Source: Streptomyces beigongshangae (GTDB lineage: Bacteria > Actinomycetota > Actinomycetes > Streptomycetales > Streptomycetaceae). Taken from it: a DNA stretch of 64,000 bases. The stretch's first letter is position 1, and every line of letters starts with the position of its first letter. The position numbers and the translations under genes were made by a program. The notes under the pieces are model-generated. The model was given only the letters and a program-made list of their open reading frames with translations. It had not been told where the DNA came from and did not search any database. Of the stretch, positions 52,643-62,294 are shown one piece after another. The stretch is taken from NCBI RefSeq assembly GCF_019710745.1, contig NZ_JAHKJW010000009.1, positions 137,665 through 201,664 on the forward strand, written 5' to 3'.

Positions 52643-52664
52643 GTTCACTTGTGGTTTGCGTGCC
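52643..52664 (+). promoter_or_regulatory. PHO-box-like direct repeat upstream of the phosphatase gene
   Basis: Two adjacent 11-base units, GTTCACTTGTG (52643-52653) and GTTTGCGTGCC (52654-52664), match the layout of Streptomyces PhoP sites. The second unit is degenerate. The rest of 52394-52728 shows nothing else recognisable. Confidence 0.5.
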
Positions 52665-52728
52665 CGCTGCGGCACACCAGTAGGTGTAGCCGTGCACCCT
52701 GCTCCGACCGCCCCTCTGGAGGCGCCCC

Positions 52729-54330
52729 ATGTCACACCGCCCGTCGAGCCCGCACCCCGCCCGCCGCAGCCTCCTGCGCGGCTCGCTCGCCGCGTCGGCG
52801 GCACTCGCGCTGCCCGCCTCCGTCGCGGCTTCCGCCTCGGTCGCCGGAGCGGCCCCGGCATTCGCCCTGTCGGGCCGGCCCGGGGCGCGGTGGGGCGTGC
52901 AGGCCGGGGACGTGACCACGAACTCCGGTCTGGTGTGGGTCCGCTCCGACCGCCCCGCCCGCATGATCGTGGAGACCTCCGCGACCGAGTCGTTCCGCAG
53001 GCCGCGAAAATGGCACGGTCCCCTCCTGGGCGCCGGCACGGACTTCACGGGCACGGTCCCGCTGCGCGGCCTGCCGGCCGGGGAGCAGATCCACTACCGG
53101 GTGACGCTGGCCGACCCCGACGACTACCGCCGCACCGGCGAACCCGTCCGGGGCACCTTCCGCACCGCGCCCTCGAAGCGCCGCCAGGACGTCCGCTTCC
53201 TCTGGTCGGGCGACATCGTGGGCCAGGGCTGGGGCATCAACCCGGACATCGGCGGCCTCTACGCCTACGAGGAGATGCGCCGTCTGAACCCCGACTTCTT
53301 CCTGTGCAGCGGCGACACCATCTACGCGGACGGTCCCCTGTCGGCGTCCGTGACGCTCCCGGACGGCCGGATCTGGCGGAACGTCACGACCGAGGAGAAG
53401 TCCAAGGTCGCGGAGACCCTCGCCGAGTACCGCGGCAACTTCCGTTACTCGCTGCTGGACGAGAACGTACGCCGGTTCAACGCCCAGGTCCCGACGATCA
53501 CCCAGTGGGACGACCACGAGGTCACCAACAACTGGTACCCGGGCGAGATCCTCACCGACGCCCGCTACACGGAGAAGAACGTCGACACGCTGGCAGCCCG
53601 CGCCCGCAAGGCGTTCAGCGAGTACTTCCCGATCTCGACGCTCCCCGCCACGGGCAGGGACGGCCGGGTGCACCGGGTCGTCCGCCACGGCCCTCTGCTG
53701 GACGTCTTCGTGCTCGACATGCGCACGTTCCGCAACGCCAACTCCCCCGGCCGGCAGACCGACGACACCACCGGCATCCTGGGGGCGGAGCAACTGGCCT
53801 GGCTGAAGCGGGAGCTGGCCCGTTCGCGCGCCGTGTGGAAGGTGATCGCCTCCGACATGCCGATCGGACTGGTCGTACCGGACGGCTCGACGGACATCGA
53901 GGCCGTCGCGCAGGGCGACCCGGGCGCGCCGCTCGGACGGGAGCTGCAGATCGCGGAGCTGCTGCGGTTCGTCAAGCACCGCCGTATCACGGGCACGGTG
54001 TGGCTGACGGCGGACGTGCACTACACCTCGGCCCAGCACTACGACCCCTCGCGTGCGGCGTTCAAGGACTTCGCGCCGTTCTGGGAGTTCGTCTCCGGCC
54101 CGCTCGCCGCGGGCGGCTTCCAGGCGAACGCGCTGGACGGCACGTTCGGTCCGGACCGGGTCTTCGTCAGGGCGCCCGACCGGGCGAACGTCTCGCCCAT
54201 GGAGTCGCCCCAGTACTTCGGTGAGGTGGACATCGACGGCGGCAGCGGCGAACTCACCGTCCGGCTGCGGGCGACCGGGGGCGCGGTGCTGTTCACCAAG
54301 GTGCTGCAGCCGGGGCGCGTGGGGCAGTAG
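52729..54330 (+). CDS. phoD: Secreted PhoD-family alkaline phosphatase/phosphodiesterase
   Basis: 533 aa. A Tat signal (RRSLLRGSLAASAALALP) precedes the N-terminal Ig-like PhoD_N domain (about residues 40-140) and the PhoD metal-binding domain: SGDIVGQGWGIN, CSGDTIYADGP, QWDDHEVTNNWYP and the late TADVHYTSAQHYD. PhoD enzymes use Fe and Ca to release phosphate from phosphodiesters outside the cell. Export through Tat fits metal loading in the cytoplasm. Expression is expected under phosphate limitation via the PHO-box-like repeat. ATG 52729 is followed at once by the signal and preceded by GGAGG. Confidence 0.93.
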   Translation: MSHRPSSPHPARRSLLRGSLAASAALALPASVAASASVAGAAPAFALSGRPGARWGVQAGDVTTNSGLVWVRSDRPARMIVETSATESFRRPRKWHGPLLGAGTDFTGTVPLRGLPAGEQIHYRVTLADPDDYRRTGEPVRGTFRTAPSKRRQDVRFLWSGDIVGQGWGINPDIGGLYAYEEMRRLNPDFFLCSGDTIYADGPLSASVTLPDGRIWRNVTTEEKSKVAETLAEYRGNFRYSLLDENVRRFNAQVPTITQWDDHEVTNNWYPGEILTDARYTEKNVDTLAARARKAFSEYFPISTLPATGRDGRVHRVVRHGPLLDVFVLDMRTFRNANSPGRQTDDTTGILGAEQLAWLKRELARSRAVWKVIASDMPIGLVVPDGSTDIEAVAQGDPGAPLGRELQIAELLRFVKHRRITGTVWLTADVHYTSAQHYDPSRAAFKDFAPFWEFVSGPLAAGGFQANALDGTFGPDRVFVRAPDRANVSPMESPQYFGEVDIDGGSGELTVRLRATGGAVLFTKVLQPGRVGQ

Positions 54331-54342
54331 GTGTCCCGCACC

Positions 54343-54420
54343 ACGGGAGGGACCGCGCGCCCCTGAGACGGGAGAAGCCGCACGCGTCTGATCACGGGAG
54401 GAGCCGCACGCCCCTGGTCG
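54343..54420. repeat. 26-base imperfect tandem repeat
   Basis: ACGGGAGGGACCGCGCGCCCCTGAG-like units start at 54343, 54368 and 54394 (periods 25 and 26), each containing ACGGGAG-GCCGCACGC-like blocks, in the spacer after phoD. Confidence 0.65.
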
Positions 54421-54506
54421 CGCGGCCCGTGCCGTGTACCGGCGTCGAGCCCCGGTACGCGGCGCGCCTGCGTTCCAGGATCGTCCGTCCTCGCAGGTCA
54501 GGGCGA

Positions 54507-54529
54507 TTGTCAGTGGCCGACCCTACGGT
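54507..54529 (+). promoter_or_regulatory. Actinobacterial DNA-damage (RecA-NDp / PafBC) promoter
   Basis: TTGTCAGTG (54507-54515), eight bases, TACGGT (54524-54529) matches the RecA-independent damage promoter consensus TTGTCRGTG-N8-TANNNT used by mycobacteria and Streptomyces through PafBC. The ATG at 54536 is six bases after the -10. Confidence 0.8.
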
Positions 54530-54535
54530 TTTTCC

Positions 54536-55939
54536 ATGACGCGATCTCTGCAGGCCGTGGCCTACACCCGACCCTCCACGCTGGAGTCCGCACCGGACGG
54601 ACGGCGGCTGGGACTCGAGACCTCGCGGGGTGCGACGCCCCGCGGTGTCGAGGACCATCCGCGTTTCTTCACCGGATTCCTGACGTTCCCTCAGGCGGCG
54701 TCGGCCGGGCTGCTCGCGGTCGCCGACGTGGCGGGGGCGCGCTACCACCAGCGGCAGCTGCGCTCCTCCCTGGATCCGGTCGTCACGGGCAACGGCGACC
54801 GGCTGCGCTTCGAGTCGTTCTCCGGCTGCGGCGGGGTGTACGCGCGTCTGGACGTGCTGGAGGCGGGTCTCGACGGCGGCGAGGTGGGGCACGGCACGAC
54901 GAACGTCGACGTCAACGACCCGCTGCGGGACGCCCTGTCGAGGATCGGCTCGGACGACCCGCTGCACCTGCGGGTCGGGCCGGACGAGCTGGCCGTGACC
55001 ACGTCGGACGGGCCGGTCGTGGAGAAGAAGGTGCCGCTGCCGGACCGCTGGCTGCGGGGTTTCGCCGAGTCCCAGGTGACGGCGGCCGGCTTCGACCTGC
55101 GGGCCGAGCTGCCCGCGCCGGAGGCCGTGCGGTTCCTGCGCTCCCTGCCCCGTCCCGGTGCGCGCGGCGCCTCCGGGGGCGTCCGGTGGGTCGTACCCGC
55201 CGGGCGCGTGCTGCGGCCCACGACCCGGCCGGCGCCCGGGGCGGTCTGCCTGCCGGGCCCGGAGCGGCTGATCGCCCTGCAGCGGGTCCTGCGCCATGCG
55301 TCGGCCCTGCGGGTGTACGGTCCCGCGCTCGCCGGGGACGCCCCGGCGGCCAGCGCCTGGGAGGTCGTGCTCCCCGGGATGCGGCTCACCCTGACGCTGT
55401 CCCCGGAGGTCTCCCGGGGCTTCTCCGGCGAGGGTGGCGTGCTCGACGCGCTGGCCACCGACGAGGCGGCCGAGGACGCGGAACTGGTCTCGGTGCTGCT
55501 GGCGTGGGAGCCCAGGATCGACGTCGGGGACCTGTCCGCCGCCTCGGGACTGTCCGCCACTCGGGTGCGCGCGGCCCTCGTCCGGCTGGGCACCTCGGGG
55601 CGGGTGGGCTACGACACGGCGGAAGCCGCCTACTTCCACCGCGAACTCCCGTACGACGCCGGGCGCGCGGAGCGCCACAACCCCCGGCTGCGCGCCGCCC
55701 GGGACCTCGTGGGCGCGGGCGCGGTGACCCTGGACGGCGCCCTCGGCACGGTGACCGCCGAGGACGGGCATGTGCACCGGGTCCGTGCCGAGGCGGGGGC
55801 GCTGAGTTGCAGCTGCCTGTGGTGGGCCAGGTACCGGGGCGGGCGCGGGCCGTGCAAGCACGCGCTGGCGGTGCGGATGGTCCGCCGGGGCGCGGTGTCC
55901 GGGCAGGCGCGGGTGCCGGCCGCCGGGGGTGCGCGATGA
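54536..55939 (+). CDS. SWIM zinc-finger protein, DNA-damage-inducible
   Basis: 467 aa. The C-terminal SWIM-type CxCx(n)CxH signature is CSCLWWARYRGGRGPCKHALA (Cys and His pairs, about residues 423-444). The rest is a large alpha/beta region with a winged-helix-like segment (VGDLSAASGLSATRVRAALVRLG, about 330-360). SWIM domains bind DNA or protein, and several act in recombination and repair. The DNA-damage promoter just upstream supports a role there. ATG 54536 is the start; the mRNA may be leaderless. The next gene overlaps by ATGA. Confidence 0.85.
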   Translation: MTRSLQAVAYTRPSTLESAPDGRRLGLETSRGATPRGVEDHPRFFTGFLTFPQAASAGLLAVADVAGARYHQRQLRSSLDPVVTGNGDRLRFESFSGCGGVYARLDVLEAGLDGGEVGHGTTNVDVNDPLRDALSRIGSDDPLHLRVGPDELAVTTSDGPVVEKKVPLPDRWLRGFAESQVTAAGFDLRAELPAPEAVRFLRSLPRPGARGASGGVRWVVPAGRVLRPTTRPAPGAVCLPGPERLIALQRVLRHASALRVYGPALAGDAPAASAWEVVLPGMRLTLTLSPEVSRGFSGEGGVLDALATDEAAEDAELVSVLLAWEPRIDVGDLSAASGLSATRVRAALVRLGTSGRVGYDTAEAAYFHRELPYDAGRAERHNPRLRAARDLVGAGAVTLDGALGTVTAEDGHVHRVRAEAGALSCSCLWWARYRGGRGPCKHALAVRMVRRGAVSGQARVPAAGGAR

Positions 55940-58653
55940 GCGGTGCGGTGTCGATGAGCGGTGCGGTGCCGGCGGGTGGTGCGGTGCCGGCGGGCGAGGC
56001 GTTGCTGAAGGCCGTGCGGGCGGGGCGGACGAACGAGGCCGCGGGCCTGCTGGACGGGATGACGGATCCCGAGCGCCGGCTGTGCCTGCCCGCCCTGAAG
56101 GAGCTGCGCAAGGAGCTGCGGGGCGCGCCCTGGGGTGCCGCGGCCCGCAAGGCGTATCCCGCCCTGCACGCGGCCGGGGCCGCCTGCCACACCGGACCGG
56201 CCGGGGCGGCGGCCTGGCTCACGGCGGCCGACCTGCGCTGGTCCCAGGCGTCCGCCGCGGTGCTGCTCCACGTGCTGGGCGACCGGGACCGGGAGTGGCT
56301 CGGGAATCTCGCGCAGCGGCTCGCCGACCGTCCCGGGACCGCCCAGGTGCCCTACGAGCTGATGGCGGGACTGGTCCGGCTGTCCGGCTGCCCGGTGCCG
56401 ACGACCGAGACCTACGTCATCGGCTGGGTCGAGCAGACCGGCAGCCTGTGGCAGCGGGGCGACACCGTGCTGCAGCGGCTGCGCCGGGATCCGTACACAC
56501 CGGAGCTGGTCCCCGCGCTCTTCCGGATCCCGGACATCGGCGGCCGGCTGGACTGGCTCTTCGGCGACGGTCCGGACAGCTGGACCGATGCTCTCGTGCG
56601 GCTGACCGAGGAGGGCCTGCTCGGTCGCGGGGCCATGGTCGACGCCTGTGCCGCCCGGCTGCTGCGCGGCACCGCGCCGGCCGACTGCCGCGTCTTCCTG
56701 AAGCTGCTGACGGCACTGGAGCCGGACCGGGACGAGCGGCGGGAGCGGGTCGCCGACTGGCTGGCCCTCGCCGCCCACCCGGTCTCCACCGTGGCGTCGT
56801 ACGCCCAGTCGGTGCTGGGTTCGCTGGCGCTGGCCGGCGACCTCGCGCCGGGACGGCTCGCCGAGATGTCCGACGTCGTGCTGTTCCGCACGGAGAAGAA
56901 GCTGGTGCGCGCCCAGCTCGTGCTCCTGGGCAAGGCACTCCGGCGCGACCCGGCAGGTGCGGCCGGGCTGCTGCCCGCGGTGGCGCGGGCCTTCGGGCAC
57001 GAGGACACGGAGGTGCAGGAGCGCGCTCTGAAGCTGGTGGAGCGGTACATCGGCGGGGCGGACCCGTCGGTCCGCGGCGAAGTGGCCGACGAGGCCGGCC
57101 GATTGAGCGCCGGCCTGCGGGCGCGTGCCGCGGTGTCCCTGGGACCGGACGCGACCGGCCTCGCGCCGCAGGCCCACACGGAGCTGCTGCCGCCCGTCCC
57201 GGAGCCCTCGCGGCTCGCGCCCGCACCGGAGTCGGTGGTCGAACTGGCCGAGGACGTCGGAGCGCTGCTGGCGTCCGCCGACGAGGACATGGGGGCGTTC
57301 GAGCGGACCCTGGACGGCCTGGTGCGGCACACGTACCTGCACCGGGAGGAGCTGGCCGAGGCCCTGGCGCCGGTGACCGCCCGCTGCTGGTGGGCGGGGA
57401 CGGGGACGGAGCGCCATCGCGACCATGCGGTGGACGAGTACTTCCGGAACGCGCCGTACGGTCTCGAAGTGGTGCTCGCCGCCCTGCTGGGCCGGGTGCG
57501 GACGGCCACCCTCCACGAGGCTCACCGGCACGGACCGGTCTCGCACTCCTGTGTGCACAGCGCCCTGGCCGGTGTCCTCGACGCGCGTCTGTGGGAGGTG
57601 GCCCACCGGGTACGGACCGACCCGCTGCCGTTCCTGCTGGCCACGCCCGTCCGGTCGTCGGGCTACCTGGAACCGGACACACTGGTGGACCGCCTCGACG
57701 AGTACCGCCGGCTCGGCGCCCGCCCCGGGGCGGCCGACTTCGCCCAGGCCCTGCTCCGGGTCCGCCGTGACGACCGGGCGGCGACCGGGGCCGCCGCCGG
57801 GCGGGCCGCCGCGCTGGGCACGGCTGAGGGGAGGCGGCTGGCCCGGTGGCTCACCGGCGGAGGGCTGGCGACGCCGACGAGCAGCCGGCGCACCTCGGGC
57901 GTACGCATCCTGCTCGAACTGGGCGAACTGGGCGAGCCGGAAGGGCTGCCGGAGGACCTCCCCGCGGCGTTCCGCCGACTGGGCCGCCCCCTGGGCGTCT
58001 TCGATGCGCACAGGTACTGCGCGCACTACTGGGGCCGGACCGGGCGGCAGCACTGGCTGGCCGTGCTGCCGGGCCGGCGGGAGCTGGTGGCCGCGCGGCT
58101 GCTGCGGGAGCTGTCCACGGCGGCGGTGGACGGGATCCGGGACGTCGCCACGGTCCTGCCGCTGCTCGCCGAGGCGGCGGGGCCCGCCGGTGAGGCCGTG
58201 CACCTGTGTGTGGCCTACGGGCTGGGCGCGCGGCACCAGGAGGACCGGATCGGCGCGGTGGACGCCCTGCTGGTCCTCGCCGCGCGCGGGCAGCTGGACG
58301 CCGAGGTCCTCGGCACCGATCTGGGGCAGTTGGTGCGGCGCGGGGCGGTGAGGCCGCTGCGGCTCGCCGAGTCCGTGCGCACCGCGGCGGCGACCGGCGC
58401 GTACGGCACCGTCTGGTCGGTGCTGCGGGCCGCGCTGCCGGTGCTGCTCGCGGACCTCGCCACGGACGGCGCGGCCCCGCCCGCCCGCGGGTTCGGTGAG
58501 CTGCTGGCCGTCGCCGCCGAATGCGCCGAGCGGACCGGGGCGCGCGGCGACGTGGCGCACCTGGCGCGGGCGGCGGAGCGGCGTGGCGCGTCCCGGCTCG
58601 TGACGCAGGCGCGCCGGCTGCGGGACGCCCTGCACCAGGAGGTGGCCGCCTGA
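55936..58653 (+). CDS. Large helical-repeat protein, DUF6493-like, coupled to the SWIM gene
   Basis: 905 aa, soluble, Leu/Ala/Arg-rich and helical throughout (for example LLHVLGDRDREWLGNLAQRL, VLFRTEKKLVRAQLVLLGKA, AFGHEDTEVQERALKLVERY), which suggests a HEAT/ARM-like solenoid that scaffolds other proteins. Streptomyces relatives are annotated DUF6493 and sit next to SWIM proteins as far as I recall. No enzymatic motif is visible. The ATG overlaps the SWIM gene stop, so both answer to the same DNA-damage promoter. ATG 55954 is an alternative start. Confidence 0.8.
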   Translation: MSGAVSMSGAVPAGGAVPAGEALLKAVRAGRTNEAAGLLDGMTDPERRLCLPALKELRKELRGAPWGAAARKAYPALHAAGAACHTGPAGAAAWLTAADLRWSQASAAVLLHVLGDRDREWLGNLAQRLADRPGTAQVPYELMAGLVRLSGCPVPTTETYVIGWVEQTGSLWQRGDTVLQRLRRDPYTPELVPALFRIPDIGGRLDWLFGDGPDSWTDALVRLTEEGLLGRGAMVDACAARLLRGTAPADCRVFLKLLTALEPDRDERRERVADWLALAAHPVSTVASYAQSVLGSLALAGDLAPGRLAEMSDVVLFRTEKKLVRAQLVLLGKALRRDPAGAAGLLPAVARAFGHEDTEVQERALKLVERYIGGADPSVRGEVADEAGRLSAGLRARAAVSLGPDATGLAPQAHTELLPPVPEPSRLAPAPESVVELAEDVGALLASADEDMGAFERTLDGLVRHTYLHREELAEALAPVTARCWWAGTGTERHRDHAVDEYFRNAPYGLEVVLAALLGRVRTATLHEAHRHGPVSHSCVHSALAGVLDARLWEVAHRVRTDPLPFLLATPVRSSGYLEPDTLVDRLDEYRRLGARPGAADFAQALLRVRRDDRAATGAAAGRAAALGTAEGRRLARWLTGGGLATPTSSRRTSGVRILLELGELGEPEGLPEDLPAAFRRLGRPLGVFDAHRYCAHYWGRTGRQHWLAVLPGRRELVAARLLRELSTAAVDGIRDVATVLPLLAEAAGPAGEAVHLCVAYGLGARHQEDRIGAVDALLVLAARGQLDAEVLGTDLGQLVRRGAVRPLRLAESVRTAAATGAYGTVWSVLRAALPVLLADLATDGAAPPARGFGELLAVAAECAERTGARGDVAHLARAAERRGASRLVTQARRLRDALHQEVAA

Positions 58654-58771
58654 CGCACTCCTGACGCACCGAAGAATCGTAAAAAATGCAACAAAGAAGG
58701 CGGATGCGCACTTAACCGATCAGTCACAAAGCGTTCGCGATCACGCAACACCCGTCCTCCACAGTGACTGC

Positions 58772-60304
58772 ATGACTCGGGACATGTCTGATGTGACGCG
58801 CGCGAAGAACGGCCGGCCGGTCCACCACCGGCGCAGGGACCTCGTCGGGCTGGCCGCCCTGTTCACGGCGGTGGCGGTCGCCGACGCCGTGGCGAACCTG
58901 ATCGGGCACGGCCCGGACGGCCCCGTCCTGCCGGCGGTCCCGGCGGTCGTGCTGATCGCCGCGGCCGGCTTCCACACCTGGTGGTCACGGCGCCACGGCC
59001 ACGCACCGCCGACGGGCGATACCGGCGCCCGGCCGGCCGCGTCCGGGCAGCGGGCCGGGACAGCCGGGCGGAACCCCGACGCCCCGCGGGCCGGGGCGGG
59101 GCGGGAGAGTGCCGGGGAGACCGTGCTGTGGCGGATGCGCACCACCGTGCGGGACGAGCCGGGTTCGCTGGCGGCGCTGTGCACGGCGCTGGCGGGCCTG
59201 CGGGTCGACATCCTGAGCCTGCAGACGCATCCGCTGGCCGAGGGCACCGTGGACGAGTTCCTGCTGCGCGCCCCCGGGGCGACGGACGCGTCCGGGATCA
59301 CGCGCGCGGTGTCCCTGTCCGGCGGTTCCGGTACCTGGATCGAGCGGGCGGACGCGCACGACCTGGTGGACGCGCCCACGCGGGTGCTGGGCCTCGCGAC
59401 ACGCACCGCGCTGGACGCGGCGGAACTGCCGCTGGCGCTCCGGCAGTTGCTGGGGCGTTGCACGATCCGGTCGCTGCCCGCGAAGGCGGCGCGCGGGGAC
59501 CGTACCCCGGCGGGCGGGGGCCGTCCGGACGAGAGGGCGCCCGTCGAGGGGGCGCTGGAGGAGACGGTGATGCGGCTGCGCGCGCCGGAGGGCGAAGTGA
59601 TCACCGTGGAGCGGCCGTACCTGCCGTTCACCCCCACCGAGTTCGCGCGGGCCCGGGCGCTGGTCGAGCTGGACGCCCGGCTCGGCCCGCGGGTCCCGCG
59701 CGGCCAGGACGTACTGACCCTGCCGCGGGGCAACGACATCACCGTGCGCCGCGCCGACGCCGGTGACGTCGAGGCCGCGAAGGCCATGCACGGACGGTGC
59801 TCGCAGCGGACCCTGCGCATGCGCTACCACGGGCCCGTCGGCGACGCGGACACGTACCTCAAGCACCTGCTCAGCCCTCGCTTCGGGCGCACGCTCGCGG
59901 TGCGGACCGCCTCCGGGCGCGTCGTCGGGCTCGGGCACCTCCTGTGGGACGGCGACGAGACGGAGGTCGCGCTGCTGGTGGAGGACGACTGGCAGCGGCG
60001 CGGCATCGGCGGCGAACTGCTCGACCGCCTGGTGGCGATGGCCGTCGAGGCCGGCTGCGAGAGCGTGTACGCCGTCACGCAGGCGTCCAACACCGGCATG
60101 GTCGCCGCGATGCGCGGCCTCGGCCTCCCCCTCGACTACCAGATCGAGGAGGGCACCCTGGTCATCACGGCCCGTCTGGACCCGGCCCCGTCGCCCACCG
60201 GACCGCCGCACGCGGAGGCGCCCGGGCAGGGGTACGGGAACGGGTTCGGGCACGAGTCCGGGCGCGGCTCCGGGTCCGCGCCGGAGCACTCCGTGCGCGA
60301 CTGA
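58772..60304 (+). CDS. Membrane-anchored ACT-GNAT protein
   Basis: 510 aa. Two N-terminal helices (about residues 24-41 and 50-66) anchor the protein. A linker rich in Gly/Ala/Arg is followed by an ACT-type segment (MRTTVRDEPGSLAALCTALA, about residues 122-185), then a GNAT acetyltransferase domain (about 335-465) with the acetyl-CoA loop DWQRRGIGGELL. Such ACT-GNAT pairs acetylate proteins or small molecules in response to an amino acid in some actinobacteria, as in PatA-like lysine acetyltransferases. The tail is low-complexity. The 118-base spacer upstream is AT-rich. A hairpin follows. Confidence 0.85.
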   Translation: MTRDMSDVTRAKNGRPVHHRRRDLVGLAALFTAVAVADAVANLIGHGPDGPVLPAVPAVVLIAAAGFHTWWSRRHGHAPPTGDTGARPAASGQRAGTAGRNPDAPRAGAGRESAGETVLWRMRTTVRDEPGSLAALCTALAGLRVDILSLQTHPLAEGTVDEFLLRAPGATDASGITRAVSLSGGSGTWIERADAHDLVDAPTRVLGLATRTALDAAELPLALRQLLGRCTIRSLPAKAARGDRTPAGGGRPDERAPVEGALEETVMRLRAPEGEVITVERPYLPFTPTEFARARALVELDARLGPRVPRGQDVLTLPRGNDITVRRADAGDVEAAKAMHGRCSQRTLRMRYHGPVGDADTYLKHLLSPRFGRTLAVRTASGRVVGLGHLLWDGDETEVALLVEDDWQRRGIGGELLDRLVAMAVEAGCESVYAVTQASNTGMVAAMRGLGLPLDYQIEEGTLVITARLDPAPSPTGPPHAEAPGQGYGNGFGHESGRGSGSAPEHSVRD

Positions 60305-60345
60305 CGGAGGCGACCGTGCACGACCCCGTGCACGACTGACGAAGA

Positions 60346-60381
60346 GGGCCGCGCGGCACCCCCTCCACCGCCGCGCGGCCC
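60346..60381 (+). terminator. Hairpin terminator after the ACT-GNAT gene
   Basis: 12-bp stem GGGCCGCGCGGC (60346-60357) / GCCGCGCGGCCC (60370-60381) with a 12-base loop. Confidence 0.7.
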
Positions 60382-60480
60382 CCTCCCGTGCCGCCGCTCC
60401 CCCGGCGGAATCGGGCCGAGAGGCAGCGGGCCCGGACAGCCGGGCTGACGCGGCGCCCGTCCCCGTACGAGGATGGCGGC

Positions 60481-62172
60481 ATGTCACCGACGAAGAACCC
60501 GCTGCCCCGAGAGGTCGCCGACACCTACGTCGACGAGCTCGTCGCCCTCGACCCGGTCACCGGTACGTACCTCGGCGTGAAGGAGAGTTCCAGCAGGCTG
60601 CCCGACACCTCGCCCGCCGGCCTGGAGGCGCTCGCGCGGCTGGCGCGGACGACGCTGGCCCGGCTCGACGAGGCGGAGCGGCAGCCGGGCGCGGACAGCG
60701 ACATCGAGCGCCGGTGCGCGCGCCTGCTGCGCGAGCGCCTCACCGCCGAACTCGCCGTGCACGACGCCGACGAGGCCCTGCGGGCCGTCGGCAACATGCA
60801 CACGGCCGCGCACGCGGTGCGCGACGTGTTCACCCTGACACCGGCGGACACGGACGAGGACTGGACCGCGATCGCCGAGCGGCTGCGCGCGGTGCCGGCG
60901 GCCCTCGACGGCTACCGCGAGTGCCTCGCCCTCGGCCTGGAGCGCAAGCTGTACGCGGGACCGCGCCCCACGGCGACCTTCGTCGGACAGCTCACCGAGT
61001 GGTCGGACCCGGACGGTTCGGGCCGCGGCTGGTTCGAGGACTTCGCGTCGGCGGGACCCGGGACCCTGCGCGCGGAGCTCGACGGGGCGGCCCGGGCGGC
61101 GACCGCCGCCGTCGTCGCGCTGCGCGACTGGATGCGCGACGTGTACGCGCCCGCGGTCGAGGGCGCGCCGGACACGGTGGGCCGCGAGCGGTACGCGCGC
61201 TGGTCGCGCTACTTCAACGGTACGGACCTGGACCTGGACGAGGCGTACGCGTACGGCTGGGCCGAGTACCACCGGCTGCTCGCCGAGATGGAGGAGGAGG
61301 CCGAGAAGGTCCTGCCCGGCGCCGCGACCCCGTGGGAGGCCCTCGCCCACCTGGACGAGCACGGCAGGCACATCGAGGGCGTCGACGAGGTCCGCGCGTG
61401 GCTGCAGGACCTGATGGACCGGACGATCCGGGAACTGGACGGCACCCACTTCGAACTCGCCGAGCGGGTACGGAGGGTGGAGTCCTGCGTCGCCCCGCCG
61501 GGCGGTGCCGCGGCCCCGTACTACTCGGCCCCGTCGGAGGACTTCTCCCGCCCCGGCCGTACGTGGCTGCCGACGATGGGACTGACCCGCTTCCCGGTGT
61601 ACGACCTGGTGTCGACCTGGTACCACGAGGGTGTCCCCGGCCATCATCTGCAGCTCGCCCAGTGGGTCCACGTCGCCGGGGACCTCTCCCGCTACCAGAC
61701 GACCGTCGGCGGCGTCAGCGCCAACTGCGAGGGCTGGGCGCTGTACGCGGAGCGGCTCATGGACGAACTCGGCTACCTGGGGAACGCCGAGGAGCGGCTC
61801 GGCTACCTGGAGGCCCAGATGATGCGCGCGGCCCGTGTCATCGTCGACATCGGCATGCACCTGGAGCTGGAGATCCCGGCGGACTCGCCCTTCCGCCCGG
61901 GCGAGCGCTGGACCCCGGAGCTGGCGCAGGAGTTCTTCGGCGCGCACAGCAGCCGCCCGGCGGACTTCGTGGAGAGCGAGCTGACGCGCTACCTGTCCAT
62001 CCCGGGGCAGGCCATCGGCTACAAGCTGGGGGAGCGCGCGTGGCTGCTGGGCCGCGCGAACGCGCGGAAACGCCACGGTGACGCCTTCGACGCGAAGGCG
62101 TGGCACATGGCGGCGCTGTCCCAGGGCTCGCTCGGCCTGGACGACCTGGTGGACGAGTTGTCCCGGCTCTGA
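60481..62172 (+). CDS. DUF885 metallopeptidase-like protein
   Basis: 563 aa, DUF885 family, a gluzincin-like zinc metallopeptidase fold. The zinc motif is STWYHEGVPGHHLQ (HExxxGHH-like) with a downstream Glu in NCEGWALYAERLMDE. No signal peptide, so cytoplasmic. Family members include bacterial peptidases of unclear substrate. ATG 60481 is used: AGGA lies eight bases upstream and the family N-terminus (VADTYVDELVALDPVTGTYL) follows. Confidence 0.9.
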   Translation: MSPTKNPLPREVADTYVDELVALDPVTGTYLGVKESSSRLPDTSPAGLEALARLARTTLARLDEAERQPGADSDIERRCARLLRERLTAELAVHDADEALRAVGNMHTAAHAVRDVFTLTPADTDEDWTAIAERLRAVPAALDGYRECLALGLERKLYAGPRPTATFVGQLTEWSDPDGSGRGWFEDFASAGPGTLRAELDGAARAATAAVVALRDWMRDVYAPAVEGAPDTVGRERYARWSRYFNGTDLDLDEAYAYGWAEYHRLLAEMEEEAEKVLPGAATPWEALAHLDEHGRHIEGVDEVRAWLQDLMDRTIRELDGTHFELAERVRRVESCVAPPGGAAAPYYSAPSEDFSRPGRTWLPTMGLTRFPVYDLVSTWYHEGVPGHHLQLAQWVHVAGDLSRYQTTVGGVSANCEGWALYAERLMDELGYLGNAEERLGYLEAQMMRAARVIVDIGMHLELEIPADSPFRPGERWTPELAQEFFGAHSSRPADFVESELTRYLSIPGQAIGYKLGERAWLLGRANARKRHGDAFDAKAWHMAALSQGSLGLDDLVDELSRL

Positions 62173-62294
62173 CGGCACCCGGCGGCCGGCACCGGCCCCG
62201 GCACTCGTCGCCCGGCGGCCGGGCCGCGCACCGCGTGCGACGGCGCGACGGCGCGACAGGACCGGCCGCCGGACCACCGGACCGCGGGGCCGCC

